Source: Watersipora subatra
Taxonomy: Eukaryota > Bryozoa > Gymnolaemata > Cheilostomatida > Watersiporidae
DNA: 64,000 nt
Assembly (NCBI RefSeq): GCF_963576615.1
Contig: NC_088708.1
Location: forward strand, 52,315,196-52,379,195
Reading direction: 5' to 3'
The position numbers were made by a program, and so were the translations under genes. Positions 23,701 through 33,290 of this stretch are shown piece after piece. The notes below the pieces were generated by a model that saw only the letters and a program-made list of their open reading frames with translations, was not told the origin of the DNA and made no database searches. Positions within the stretch are counted from its first letter, which is position 1; every line of letters starts with the position of its first letter.

Positions 23701-26700
23701 GATTTTATGAGATTATTATAATATTTAGTTATAAGAATAATCATTCGAATTTACAAGATCGAAGTATATAGTGACAATGCAATGTTTCTGTTATTATTTT
23801 TAGTTCTCCTACTGCACTACACTGCCATTTGACTGCTAATATTGCATTTCTCAACCGGCAGTACCCTTTCTTTTTCCATTATCACTTTGGTCGTGGGCTG
23901 TATGACAGGGGATTTTCTAGTAATATATATTTCAATGAGAGTCACGGACTCATGCCTTCATAAATAGCTGACACTCAAGAGAGCCTTTCTTCAGCTGTTA
24001 CCATAATATATATATATTTATGTCTCTCACTGACAAGTATCTGAGGTTGGCAGCCTCCATCATGTGGCTGAGCAAAGGTAAGAAGAATCTAGTTTCTATC
24101 TACTAGAAGAAAGATCTATCAAACTACAGAAAAAATAATCTTAGATGCAGACTGTGTAAGGATGTACCAGATACCATCTAACACATCATCAGTGGATGCA
24201 AGCAGCTTGCCGGACATGCATACACTGAGCAGAATCACTATGTCACAGCTGCAGTGTACAGAAGTCTATGCGACGACTCTGGCCTCAATAAACCATATTT
24301 TTAGGCCATAATCATCGGCCTCTAGAGGTGGGAAGCACCAGAGAAGGTCAATGAAAATTACAGTGCTAAGCTTCTCTGGGACTTCCACAACCAGATCGAC
24401 AAGCTGTCTTGGCAAACCAGCCAGATATTGTAGTGGCAGAAAAGGAGAACAAGAGAGTTACTATAATACATTTAGATATAGCAGTACCCAACGACTACAA
24501 CATAGCCAGTAAAGAAATTCAAAAAGTAAAGTAATATCTCCCACTCAGAGCACGATTCTGGTAGTTGATGAACTCACAGAAAATTTTAAATGATTTTATC
24601 AGAAAGTGTCAGTAGTTTTTTATCATGTGTGGTTGTTTTTAATGTTTGAGGTGGTCTGATTGCCAAGATGTCTCAAGATTAAAATTGATCACGGTTAAAA
24701 TGCTCAGACCAAACAAAAGTGCAATTATGATGTCTATAGTTGCAAGGAGGCAGACATAATAGTGATGCATATTGCAGTAACTTGCAACCGATATCAACCA
24801 TTACAATGATAGACTAGTGACGTCATTTTGCTGGTATTTTTATTCTGAATACTTTAATCTCGAGCAAGTCTAGTTGATTTTAGTTTTGAAACATCTTGTC
24901 CATCAGATCACCTCAGGCGTCAAAAGCAATCTCTAATGATAGAAATATATTGATACCTTCTAATAAAAACTACAACAAACTTTGGTACGTTCATCTTTAC
25001 CTGTTTAAAGTACAGTGGAACCTCAGTTCTCGAACATAATCCATTCCAGTTGTTCGAAATCCGAAACAAGTATTTCCATTAAAATTAATGTATGTAAAAT
25101 TTAATCCGTTTCAAGCCAAGATAGTAACTTCGGTAAAGTATTTTTTTATCATTTTACACCATAAACTGCACTGTATATTTCATACTATAAATAAAAACGG
25201 GTAGATATAGATCGTGTTTATCTTTAATAAAAGATTTTCTATCTATGATGAAAACAGAGAGCAAAAAGTAAACATTTGGTATGTTTTGCTCTTAAAACAT
25301 CGAAAACATTCTAGGTTAAGATACAATACCAAAAATTGCAGAAACTAATAATGACACAGCAAAAAATACAACAGATCAGTTACGTCAGCAATTGTGTGAA
25401 AAAGAAAATATAAACAGCAATGGCATGTTCACTTCACATCTTTGAAGGAGAATCCGCCTCCAAAACTATTTAAGGTAACTCGACTGAAAGAGTTGTCTCC
25501 TTAGCAAATCTTTTCGGTAGAGGGCCGTCGTCCCAAATGGTTCCTTCCTTTTTGTCAAGAACTTATGAAGTGTAACTTGCTTATCCCTTTGTTAACGAAT
25601 AAAGAGATAAGCAAGTTCCCATGCTGTTTCCGGAGCTTTTCCAAACGTTTAATTCTAATGCGTATGCTCCGGTTTGGTCGAGAACCGAATTTATGTTCGA
25701 GATCCGAGACAAACAAATCTCAAAGTTTTTGCTCAAAAACCGAATTGGTCGAGAACCAAAGTGTTCGAGAATTGAGATTCCACTGTACTTATCATTATTT
25801 TTTTAGACGTAGTATGAGTTAAAGACAGCCCATTGTATTCTGATAGGAATGTCTGCCTCAGCATCTGACAGTTTCGATGTATGAGGTAAACATGGAAAAG
25901 TTTAGCCTCTTATGCCAGGGTTTAACTATAAAATACGTTCTCAATAAATTAATAAAATTGCTCTGCAGGTCATAAACATACAGCATGGTATTAAAAGTAT
26001 TATTTTATACAGTACTATATGTATAAGAACCAAACTTCCATTCTACCTTCACCTCGTATTTTCCAATGATTTTGTGTCTCTAAAAACACCTTTACAGCTG
26101 CTTTTTTGAGCAGAAAATACCTTTAAAATAATTTTGACTGTTATTTTTAATGAAAACTTAGAATAATAGAGATTGATATCTGTTTCAAGTGTGTTGAAAT
26201 CATTTGAGTTGAAGCTACTAAAATCACCCTTACAACTGATTTTGTGAGTAAAAAAGGTAATCTATAGCCTCTTCAAAGAGCTGTCCATCTCACCAGTAAT
26301 TATGATGCGCCGATCCAGAATATTGATGGTAAAGAAAGCTTTTTGTCTTTTCATAAAGGAAAGATTACTCCACTTATCCTCTGTTGGATCATACTTCATC
26401 ATCCTCGCTGTATACTTTCCTGTTTCCCTCTCTTTTCCACCCATTATGTACAATACATTTTTATACACGACAGCCCTGAAGTCCATCCTGAAAATACATG
26501 GTAAAACAATCAGCATGTTTAATATCTACTATCAATATCTGATAAAAAGCAGCTTGCTAATTTGATAAAAATGGTGTAGATAAGACAACTCATGGCTACT
26601 AATAAAGTTAAATGGTTATAAAACTAGAAGCTTTTTGTTACTTTTATGAGACTTCAACCTTGACCTACTGGTTGCAGACTAAAAGCTCTTACCTTGAGGC

Positions 26701-28132
26701 AGATTATTATAAGCTACATATTAGGATCTGCCTAAATAGCTGCATAATGTTCTCATTACATTGTAACAACTCTAGTTTCTGCTGCAGACCAGAATACTAT
26801 GAAATAAATAATATTGATAGTAAAATAATTTCATTCCCAATATAAACATTCTATTAAACCTCCATTTTACAATAGGCCCTATTATACAAACCAACACCAT
26901 TGTCTCAGAAGTTGTCCTCTCGCTGTATTTGCTGTTATTGTGTCATGATGCAAAATGCAAATAATTTTCAATAATTATTCCAAGGATATTAAAGCAGTAG
27001 ACATGAGCTTTTGTTTGTATTTAGTCTACAACTTGATATATACTCTATTTAGTTTTATTTAATACCATCCCTTCTAGCAATGTTCCATTAATTTACATAA
27101 CATCAATAATATCTGGTAAAAGATGTCTAGCAGCCATGTTAAACAGCTGTCAACTTTATTAATAAAAACGCTACAAAAAACATTATACTTAACATATCTG
27201 CCTGGTTTGTTTATCATATTTAGAGCAACTTGTATTCATTTATTAACTTGTTATGCACTGGTGGCTTGTGACCAGCCAAGATAACAGAAGGTTCCTCAGC
27301 AATTCCTTCTAGCACGCCTCCCACTAACCTGACTAAGGATGGCTGACACACTGGAACACTTGAAGATATTCGCCAGATCAAGCAGGACCCGGGGTGCTAC
27401 TCTGATTGGTACACTAATATGAATATGGATTCATTTTAAAGATGGCTAGTTTTTAGTATAAGAAAAGAAAGCAGAGTAACCTGATAAAGAATACTGCTTC
27501 AACTGTTAGTTAACCTTTTGTTAACATTTAGTTAACAGTTAGTTAAGTTAGTTAATATTTAGTTAACAGTTAGTCAACAGTTAGTTTGTTTATGAATTAC
27601 AAACTTTTGTATAGTTTGTTCTATAAATGCTATAATCTACTACTAGAATAGAAAACTGAAAACATTGCTGCCAGTCAATGGCTGTGTTTTAGATATTTTA
27701 CAACAATGAGAGAAGCGAAAGTCTATTTTCATAAAAAGGCCTATACGGAAGTTATGTAGAGATTTTATAGCTGAAACGCTGCAGCTACTGTAACAGCTGT
27801 ATATGTTGAGATTGAAAGCCTTTACTCTTTATATAATGCCAAACTAGGTCAAAGGTAGAATCACATTAGAAGTACAGCTGATAGGCAGCTTACCATCCTT
27901 TGAGTTTGGGCCACGTCACATGCTGTATGTGAGGCAGAATATACCCCTTGTACGGATGCAGAGAAAGGAAATGAGCTCGAATGCCTCCCGACTTCCTGTT
28001 TAATATAAATACATAACTTGTATCTCCTTCTTCTCCGGTCTCTTCCGGAATACGCGCAGTCTGTCGCAGCACCCGAGTACTTTCCAGCGTCTTTGCGAAC
28101 ATGCTCGCAAACTCTTTGTCACTGATATTCAT
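14511..28132 (-). CDS. Kelch-repeat protein gene, seven exons, 435 aa
   Basis: Exons in transcript order are 28132-27894, 26487-26294, 21188-21005, 19603-19461, 17943-17740, 16679-16563 and 14737-14511. All splice phases agree, each with GT-AG. The product has kelch blades with double-glycine strands YIMGG (96-97), IIITGG (145-146), YICGG (193-194), FTVGG (253-254) and YVFGG (368-369), plus a degenerate N-terminal one (NRKSGG). It is likely a beta-propeller adaptor. An acidic/basic insert (EEEEEKKKQRK, about 280-290) interrupts the fourth-to-fifth blade. No BTB or BACK domain is visible. The first AUG (28132) has an in-frame upstream TAA near 28252, so the protein may truly start here, or a BTB-encoding exon may join upstream by splicing. 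The start of exon 4 is the least certain. I do not recognise a specific orthologue. Confidence 0.85.
14872..14987. repeat. Pair of perfect or near-perfect palindromes
   Basis: Bases 14872-14904 form a 16-bp perfect stem (CCGGTAAATAGATATA) around a single base. Bases 14939-14987 form a roughly 23-bp stem (TGATCACAGCT...AGCTGTGATCA) with one mismatch. They lie in the last intron of the kelch gene and probably belong to a small foldback MITE. Confidence 0.8.
15000..16560. other. Kelch intron 6, no further gene
   Basis: AT-rich. A degenerate tRNA-SINE-like stretch is at about 15845-15985 (AGATTCAATTCTCAGGAAGG). Otherwise I see nothing. Confidence 0.4.
16563..16679 (-). CDS. Kelch gene exon 6
   Basis: Acceptor caatctctag. 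It encodes LCSIDVANNYLKHKNPYKAM and RARAGATALHV, with donor G|GTAAGT. The RAGATALHV motif leads straight into the GRRVYVFGG of the next exon. Confidence 0.85.
16919..17067. repeat. 10-bp minisatellite (ACAATAGACC)n
   Basis: About 14 copies of ACAATAGACC/ACAATAGACA lie in the kelch intron between exons 5 and 6. The minus-strand frames (VVYCCLLWSIVVYC) are products of the repeat. Confidence 0.92.
17070..17739. other. Kelch intron 5 remainder, nothing recognised
   Basis: Strongly AT-rich, with TATA runs near 17355 and 17375 and no coding signature. Confidence 0.4.
17740..17943 (-). CDS. Kelch gene exon 5
   Basis: After tctctgtacag it encodes GLVQGPTEDGKLLTDELDL, an acidic/basic run and PFVPSYLRMLAEDS to NITRTTR. 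The donor GTATAA is weak but the only one that keeps phase. It contains a low-complexity loop between blades. Confidence 0.75.
18478..18615 (+). repeat. 69-bp tandem duplication inside the hAT element
   Basis: GCTAATTAGAGCGCTATTTT through GATGCAGTGGAGAGGCTC occurs twice, 69 bp apart, just upstream of the hATC frame. It duplicates the first codons of that domain. Confidence 0.9.
18577..18843 (+). pseudogene. hATC dimerisation domain remnant
   Basis: An open frame whose residues 17-65 carry the hATC signature (LPAINAVSERSFS...MRSTMGQARLN). It is the 3' end of a hAT transposase without BED finger or catalytic RNase H fold. Confidence 0.78.
19137..19395. repeat. Degenerate short-period repeat (CTAACACTAC)n
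   Basis: A run of variants of CCTAACACTACCTAATACTA that begins in the target duplication of the hAT element. It contains no gene. Confidence 0.75.
19461..19603 (-). CDS. Kelch gene exon 4
   Basis: It encodes ELRREFRMVGEKETFQHHW through QQTCLFTAEGKLFTVGG, with donor G|GTAAAT. The chosen acceptor (atgcttag) preserves phase and gives a normal blade length. An alternative acceptor near 19683 in the same frame would add about 27 residues. Confidence 0.78.
19736..19800 (-). repeat. tRNA-derived SINE fragment
   Basis: On the minus strand, TGTAGTCTAGTGGGTAAGGC resembles an A box and a GTCTGAAATCGAATC stretch a degraded B box. Only the tRNA-like head is recognisable. Confidence 0.5.
20060..20088 (+). 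mobile_element. Helitron-like 3' terminus
   Basis: A GC-rich hairpin (ACCGGGGCAACACCGGGT) is followed 7 bp later by CTAG and then T. A hairpin just before CTRR, with T at the target, is the 3' end signature of Helitrons. The full element and its 5' end were not delimited. Confidence 0.45.
20090..21000. other. Kelch intron 3, no further gene
   Basis: No motif, exon or clear repeat is recognised apart from the Helitron-like end at its left edge. Confidence 0.4.
21005..21188 (-). CDS. Kelch gene exon 3
   Basis: It begins G|GT GGC, restoring the double Gly, then DVIESYEPLIDTWSFEGRLP, PRKHHSSVVLNNKLYICGG and SAYNYNI, with a TG|GTAAAT donor. It is a textbook kelch blade. Confidence 0.9.
21324..21351 (-). 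mobile_element. Helitron-like 3' terminus, minus strand
   Basis: On the minus strand the hairpin ACCCGAACAACATCGGGT (6-bp stem) is followed by ATTCCG and CTAG|T. Confidence 0.42.
21560..21690 (+). repeat. tRNA-derived SINE
   Basis: TCTCGCGTAGCTTAATTGGT resembles a tRNA 5' half with A box, followed by the family's GGCTATAGCTGGACAAACCA tail region. Confidence 0.5.
21775..22569 (+). mobile_element. Tigger/pogo-type element A, 795 bp
   Basis: It is flanked by TA on both sides. Inverted ends are CAGTGGAACCTCGGTTTTC and CAGTGCAACCTCGGTTCTC. It retains only the last part of a transposase frame (21974-22183). A second copy without that frame is at 25013-25785. Inserted in the long kelch intron 2. 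Confidence 0.85.
21974..22183 (+). pseudogene. Tigger transposase C-terminal remnant
   Basis: The frame reads KQVCNKWAELQNFVELHHPD, NDFNDTIMNHFRKVLKRRQ and KQVSLDRYFKRK. This is the conserved C-terminal tail of JRK/Tigger transposases (FVE-HPDK...LKRRQKQ-SLDRF). The CENP-B HTH and DDE domains have been deleted. Confidence 0.78.
22818..23005. repeat. Inverted copy of the window's first 175 bp
   Basis: AGTATAATAATGATACAAAA followed by CACATATAAAC is the reverse complement of the window start, and CAAACACGAGCGAAGCG corresponds to CGCTCCGCTCGTTTG near 163. Confidence 0.65.
23211..23690. repeat. Two-copy tandem duplication, period about 242 bp
   Basis: CACATTTCACCAGTCTATGA at 23216 recurs at about 23458 (CACATTTCACCAATCTATGA) and the following 230 bp are shared. 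Each copy ends in AACGATTCTTATAAGATTAT. Confidence 0.85.
24040..24560 (+). pseudogene. R2-like LINE fragment, degenerate copy
   Basis: DNA closely resembles 35758-36130: TAGATGCAGACTGTG, CACATCATCAGTGGATGCAA, and the region encoding KPARYCSG-like remains of the nuclease. Translation gives SLTDKYLRLAAS, then RCRLCKD of a zinc knuckle, with several stops and frameshifts. It is an old truncated copy of the element at 35658. Confidence 0.75.
24600..24745 (-). repeat. Fragment of the pogo-like MITE family
   Basis: Minus-strand match to the interior of the 60160-61259 element (GATTAAAATTGATCACGGTT, AAAATGCTCAGACC). Confidence 0.55.
25013..25785 (+). mobile_element. Tigger/pogo-type element B, 773 bp
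   Basis: TA-flanked with ends CAGTGGAACCTCAGTTCTCG and CAGTGGAATCTCAATTCTCG. Sub-terminal sequences agree with element A (ATCCATTCCAGTTGTTCGA). No transposase frame is retained. Confidence 0.82.
25787..26290. other. Kelch intron 2 end, nothing recognised
   Basis: AT-rich, with no motif or repeat that I can place. Confidence 0.35.
26294..26487 (-). CDS. Kelch gene exon 2
   Basis: Preceded by tgtattttcag. It begins with the G that completes Trp80, then MDFRAVVYKNVLYIMGGKE, KYDPTEDKWSNL and ILDRRIIITG with a G|GTGAGA donor. This is one complete kelch blade. Confidence 0.9.
26490..27125. other. Kelch intron 1 part, nothing recognised
   Basis: Frames at 26302 and 26612 on the plus strand are chance frames in intron sequence or opposite exon 2. 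Confidence 0.4.
27127..27585 (+). repeat. Dispersed repeat copy B, with TTAGTTAACA tail
   Basis: Second copy of the element at 8845: GCCATGTTAAACAGCTGTC, GACTAAGGATGGCTGACAC, GATCAAGCAGGACCC. It ends in GTTAGTTAA repeats, as copy A does. It lies in kelch intron 1. Confidence 0.78.
27894..28132 (-). CDS. Kelch gene exon 1
   Basis: It encodes MNISDKEFASMFAKTLEST to HVTWPKLKG and ends TG|GTAAGC (phase 2). The open frame extends upstream to about 28249 (through SEQCSELKCLSS) with no AUG before 28132, so the upstream part may be 5' UTR or a spliced-in exon. Confidence 0.75.
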
Positions 28133-28644
28133 AGCGAAGCTGTGATACGCTATACTAGACAGACACTTCAACTCACTGCACTGCTCACTTGCATCCTGTT
28201 GAGTCTCGGGTTCAAAGCCCTTCAATACTTTCAGTTCACACAGTTATTAACTCTATACTCGATATCTCTTCACGCACTCCGTGTTCAACCGATATCAAAT
28301 GTTTTGTATTTTCTATTGAAGCTCTCATTTAGCTTTTTAGAAAAGGGTTTCAAATCATAGAGCATGCCAACCATTGACAGAGCTTTTGTTAAATGCATTG
28401 ATTACACAGTTGAAGGAGTTTGAGATTGCGTACGATTGTGAAATGCCCTTGGAGACTGTTATGAACTGTTATGAACCGTTTGCTTTGAAGATATTAGGTC
28501 AGACAGGAGTGTAGTAAGGCATTGGCTGGCACTTCAGTTTAGTACACCAGTAGTTCTAGCAGTGTCTCAGTGAGTTGGTACTTCAGAGATTTTATATAAA
28601 GCAGTTATATACTAAACCACAAATAACTATGTCACTCAGCTCAT

Positions 28645-28890
28645 CTTGTATCACTACTCTGATTGGTCCAGCAGGTGCCACTGTCATGCTACTCATATTG
28701 TATCACCAGGCTGATTGGTCCAGCAGGTGCCACTGTCACACTACTCATATTGTATCACCAGGCTGATTGGTCCAGCAGGTGCCACTGTCACACTACTCAT
28801 ATTGTATCAGTAGGCTGATTGGTACAGCAGGTGATGGGGTTGCATTCAACCAACTTTGTTTCACTAGCCTAGCTGGTTCAACAGGTGCTC
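28645..28890. repeat. 52-bp minisatellite, about 4 copies
   Basis: The unit includes ATTGTATCACCAGGCTGATT and GGTCCAGCAGGTGCCACTGT. The fourth copy is diverged. Confidence 0.9.
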
Positions 28891-30830
28891 ATGTCAAACT
28901 GCAAATAGCAGCATTCGCTTGTCTACTAATAATTTTAAAAAGCTTTTAAACTTCTTTAATTGTTTGTTTTACAAACGTGCACATAGGTTTTTGATATTTA
29001 CAGTGAAATCATAATAGCAATAATAATGACAGCTAAACTCAACTTGGAGCGTTTGTCTACCACAAAACCTTGAAGGTCTTATCTATAGCCTAGACACACA
29101 CACCACAGCTATGTTAGGCATTACTATATTACACTTTTTTCCCTTCACTAGATCATTCCAATAGCTTGACTATAGTGAACCATAGATATAACAAACCATG
29201 GCTATAGCGAACCCGGGCTATAGTGGGCTATAGCTCTAGTAAACCAAAACTATGTTGAACTGATTTTAGACAATACGCTAGCATTTGATCTAGCCGAGCT
29301 CTACTGTATTCAGCCTCACAAAGCATTAAAAAATTTATTAAATCCTTTGGTCCAGCGACACAAGACGGTTGTTTACTGTTTGCGAAATAAGTTTCCCATG
29401 TCTATGCTCCTAGTAGCATATGAATGATAATTAAGCTATGATGCATAAAATTGATGTCTATGTTCCTGGCATAGCTCCTAGCTCGTCTCCACCTATCATA
29501 CATAAATATCTCTATAGTTGATCCTGCTGTGTCTCAGCGTGTCATTGTCTCCACCTATCAGTCCACTGCTGATCAATATGATGTAATATCAAGACTATCA
29601 AACTGCTAGAGAGCCTTACAAATGCACTGAATCTCAGATGGTGTTAGTTGGTACTTACACTATATCAAATCAATTCATCTACTCAAAATAATACAAATAA
29701 GGTCTATGGACAGCAATTCATCTCCATTTATTCACTAGAGTTTATGTAGAGACTTACACATCATTAAAGGTTTGTATTCTTATGTGTTCAACTCTTAAAT
29801 AGCCCAATAACAGTTTTTGCAGCTATAAATAAACCCTTATCTAATATCTAGTATCTTATATAATATTTGTATGATTAGGATTTAAATGAATTAAAAGCAA
29901 AATAAAATGACATGAATGATAGCTAGTAGTTTAACTAGAAGTGCTACAGACACAATTATAATGTATATGCAACAGTGATTCACCTGTTAAAATAATTGGA
30001 AACGATTCCCATTAGCATATATTTTAGCATAAGAGATTTTTCTGCAATTAATATTACTGCGTGACAACTCGAGCGAATTGATATATAATGTCATTTATGA
30101 TCGTAGTGACATTTAGGAAGGATGGGCCAACATGTCAGAGTGATTGATGAAATCATTCGCATATAATAAATACTTTTACCAAAAGGAATAGATTCACTGA
30201 TGAAAACCTGCAAGAAGATGGCTACAATTCTACAAGTGTATCTGGGTATGAATTTAAACTTGTTGACTTTACAGTGTTAAAATTATATTATACGGTATGT
30301 TTATTACTTTATTTATAGATGTATTATTCATTATTTATTACGTATTTAATTGACGGTAAGACAGATCAAATTTTTTCTGATATCGGCTCTGCAAAAAAGT
30401 AGTGGAATACTAGAACATACCTTTGTTCAATCAAACAACTGGAGTTATCTCCCATGTGTGTCACAACAGTCAGTTTGGTAAAAAATTTTCTGGAATTTGT
30501 TTGAAGTTAGCATTTATAAGAGAGCATTTATAAGAGAGCATGCAGTGAATTAATATTAATGGTAATTTAATAATATAATGCTATAATAACAATAATGCTA
30601 TAATATTAATAGCAATATTTTTGCTGCTGTGTCTATAATCACTGACAGATAAAAGTATCCCTATTAGCTAAATATATAAAAATAATTAAATATTGTGCTG
30701 TCGTGTAACTGCCGTTAAAACCTAGCAAATTTATAGGTGAGCACTTACGATAAAAAAGTTTTTTCAAGTTAAAACCAAATTTACAGCCAAAGTCTAATAT
30801 TTACAATAATATTTATTATAACAGAAATGT
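28890..30830. other. Long stretch with no gene recognised
   Basis: AT-rich. Short local iterations of CTATAGTGAACCATAG/CTATAGCGAAC lie near 29170-29240. No exon-like frames with motifs on either strand. Confidence 0.4.
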
Positions 30831-31010
30831 ATTATGCTATGTGTTATAATGTTATGTGTTATGCTATGTGTTATAGTGTTATGTGTTATGCTATGCTACG
30901 TGTTATGTGTTATGCTATGCTTTAGATCTTTACTATAACACGTACGTGTTATGCTGTGTTATGTGTTATTCCGTTATGTGTTATGCTATGCTTTGTGTTA
31001 TAGTAAAGAC
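30830..31010. repeat. Degenerate TGTTATGCTATG repeat
   Basis: Irregular iterations of GTGTTATGCTATG/TGTTATGTGTTATG. The plus-strand frame at 30883 (MLCYATCYVLCYA) is a product of it. Confidence 0.8.
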
Positions 31011-31324
31011 TGTAGTAATTAGTTTCACTGGAGTAATTATTTTACCCAATGTATTTTACTCAAATTCATTGATTAAAATAATTACCCAATAAATTTGAGT
31101 AACTTAAGCTAGTAAAGCTAGGAACATACATGTATTATAAAAAGAACCATGTCCTATATCTAAGGCCAGCTTGTGACATTACGTTACGCGTAATGGTCTA
31201 TAACACAATCCTGAACTTACAGCGTGCTATTATTTTTGCAAACTATGCATAAGTATTTGCCCTACTATTCCATAGTATAGCAAGGAAAGAGTAGTGTTTT
31301 AGATTAGTTTGTCAAATGTACACT

Positions 31325-31435
31325 TAACGGTTACGAGTTTAAATGCAGTGTGAAGAGGATTTTTGCTCCTAGAACTTCATCTATAAGCTACAATTGGACA
31401 GACGAATGACAGACAGACAAACACTGAAATTTATG
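31325..31435 (+). repeat. tRNA-derived SINE, 3' part
   Basis: A GGTTACGAGTTTAAATGCAG B-box-like stretch, then the family tail AATTGGACAGACGAATGACA and GACAGACAAACACTG. It ends exactly where the pogo-like MITE begins (31438). Confidence 0.6.
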
Positions 31436-32077
31436 TACAGTCAAACATGGATAACTCGAACTTCACGGGACCGAGCAAGAGTGTTCGAATTATCAGAGCG
31501 TTCAAGTTATCAGAGCACTGTCACAAGTCCATGTATTTACTTATTTATTAGTAGATACATGTACATATACAAACTATAATATAAATCAAAAGCACAAATG
31601 GCTTGTTTCAAATTAAATGCTTCTAATGTAAAGTTTAAAACGTTTTTATCAAAAAGTATAGAGATTTTTCTATCACTTGAGATTGGTTTGTTGTTTGAGA
31701 TGATGTTATTGCCAGGACGTTTTTCAGATTGACATTGGCAAAACTTGATCGTTGTTGAAATGCTCAAAAGAAAAGACATATTTTTCTTTTGAGCGTTTTA
31801 CCCACGATCAATTTTGTCGATTTTTCTTGAAGTTTATGCAAAGATAACTTTACTTTACCTGGGATTCGTTAAGAGCAACACTCCGAGGCAGTTCAATTAA
31901 AAGTTTTACGAGGTTTTACGGTACATTCTATATCACTCACGCTTTTTGAATGGATACTTATTGAATGTACACACGTATTCTGTGTTTAGGTCAAATGATG
32001 AATAGTTTTTTTTAGCTAAGACAACGTATACGTTTAATTACCACAATTTTTAAGACGTTTTAAACATTCAACATTCC

Positions 32078-32113
32078 GACGTTGATTGAACACGGAATCA
32101 ACGTCGGAAAACT
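32078..32113. repeat. Inverted repeat, 14-bp stem
   Basis: TTCCGACGTTGATT, an 8-nt loop, then AATCAACGTCGGAA. It lies next to the nested foldback element inside the pogo-like MITE. Confidence 0.75.
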
Positions 32114-32119
32114 ATTCGT

Positions 32120-32239
32120 CACGGGCTAGCCGGGTCACGCACTCAAAGATTTTCGCCACGCACATACAAAACAGCATGCTGTTTTTGTTTTAAATGTGCG
32201 TGGCGAAAATCCTTGTGCGCGTGACCCGGCTAGCCCGTG
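32120..32239. mobile_element. 120-bp foldback MITE nested in pogo-like MITE
   Basis: Arms of about 46 bp (CACGGGCTAGCCGGGTCACG ... and its complement) with GATTTTCGCCACGCACAT inside. Candidate 8-bp duplication CTATTCGT/CTACTCAT (6 of 8). It is GC-rich compared with its AT-rich host, which marks it as a separate insertion. Confidence 0.75.
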
Positions 32240-32563
32240 CTACTCATCGTATAGCAGTATAAATCAAATTTCACCAAACCTTTAGAAAAGTCGTTGACAG
32301 AAATATTTTGCCGATGGTGGTAATAACGACGCTTATGAATTACGAAAAGATGAGGTTTACCTCTATGGCTTTGAAAAAAGTGATTTTCTAAAGCGATAAC
32401 AACCGTTTCGGTATCCGTTGGGCAAAAAAACAGTTCGAATTAACAGTGTTGAGTTCGAGTTATCTATAGTAATTTATCATTACGTGGGAACGGACCAAAG
32501 AAACCGTTCGAATTAACCATGTGTTCGAGCTATCCGTGGGCGAGTTATCCATGTTTGACTGTA

Positions 32564-32745
32564 TGTGGATAGCCGTGTCTGTCCATTTGTCTGCCTGAAG
32601 CCACAGTTGGATGTTGGCAAAAAAATATTGCTTTGCACGGGAATCGAACCTGGCCTAGCAGCCAAGCACACTATCATCTGCTCTACTGTACAGATACTTA
32701 TTACACCTGCTGATCTCTCACTGCACACGGGACTTCTAGGGTACT
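32564..32745 (-). repeat. tRNA-derived SINE, minus strand
   Basis: Minus strand: a B box in GCCAGGTTCGATTCCCGTG (32635-32655), then the family body with CCAACTGTGGCTTCAGGC and the tail GACAAATGGACAGACACGGC. It has decayed A-box sequence and no cloverleaf, so it is a SINE rather than a tRNA gene. Confidence 0.7.
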
Positions 32746-32991
32746 AGTTGATATTACAGTTAGTTACCTCTAAGCATTGTATAATAATTATTTCTAATTG
32801 TAAACTCTGACAAAGAGTAAATATCAGGAGTAAATATTAATTATTAGTTGGCAAAATAATCAATTTTATCAGAATTATGGTTTTTAAAACTGGCAGCATT
32901 TATATGGCATATGCTGTCTTCTAGACAAACATTCATGAGTTGATTTCAGTTTCTTCTTAATACTATTAAACAAACAATTCAACATTTTCAG

Positions 32992-33290
32992 TTGTCAGAA
33001 AGTGCAAAAGTTGTTAAAATGTAATTATCGTCTTTTATTCTCAGTTATCCTATCATGTGTGGTGAGCTGCTCAGCCCAAGTAAGCAACAACGGGATGACA
33101 TTCTTTGATGTGTTTCAATCATTTCTCATGTGTCCGGCTGGTTTGCCACAAGTTGCCTGCCTTGTCAACCCATGCCAAGTAGAAACCTGTGTTGACCACA
33201 AACAAGCCCGATGTAGGGATGACTCCTGCACTTCTTGTGAAAATCACTTCATTGACCCCTTTTCGAGACAAAGACTGCCGAGTTTTCAAT
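32992..33290 (+). CDS. Cysteine-rich gene, first visible coding exon
   Basis: An aacattttcag acceptor. It encodes the hydrophobic leader and cysteine block 1 and ends CAA T|GTGAGT. The frame opens before the exon start, so it is not the first coding exon. Confidence 0.72.

Larger units (their letters stand above)
31438..32561 (-). mobile_element. Pogo-like MITE copy 1, 1,124 bp, TA-flanked
   Basis: Ends are CAGTCAAACATGGATAACTC and CAGTCAAACATGGATAACTC (in complement), flanked by TA at 31436-31437 and 32562-32563. The sequence is the reverse orientation of the copy at 60160-61259. There is no transposase, but ends and TA duplication suggest mobilisation by a Tigger/pogo-type transposase. A 120-bp foldback element is nested at 32120-32239. 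Confidence 0.85.

Noticed and set aside
33002..33004. Start codon of the cysteine-rich gene at GTG 33002
   Set aside because: Animal genes rarely start at GTG, the frame continues upstream to the splice acceptor at 32991, and the exon is therefore probably not the first.
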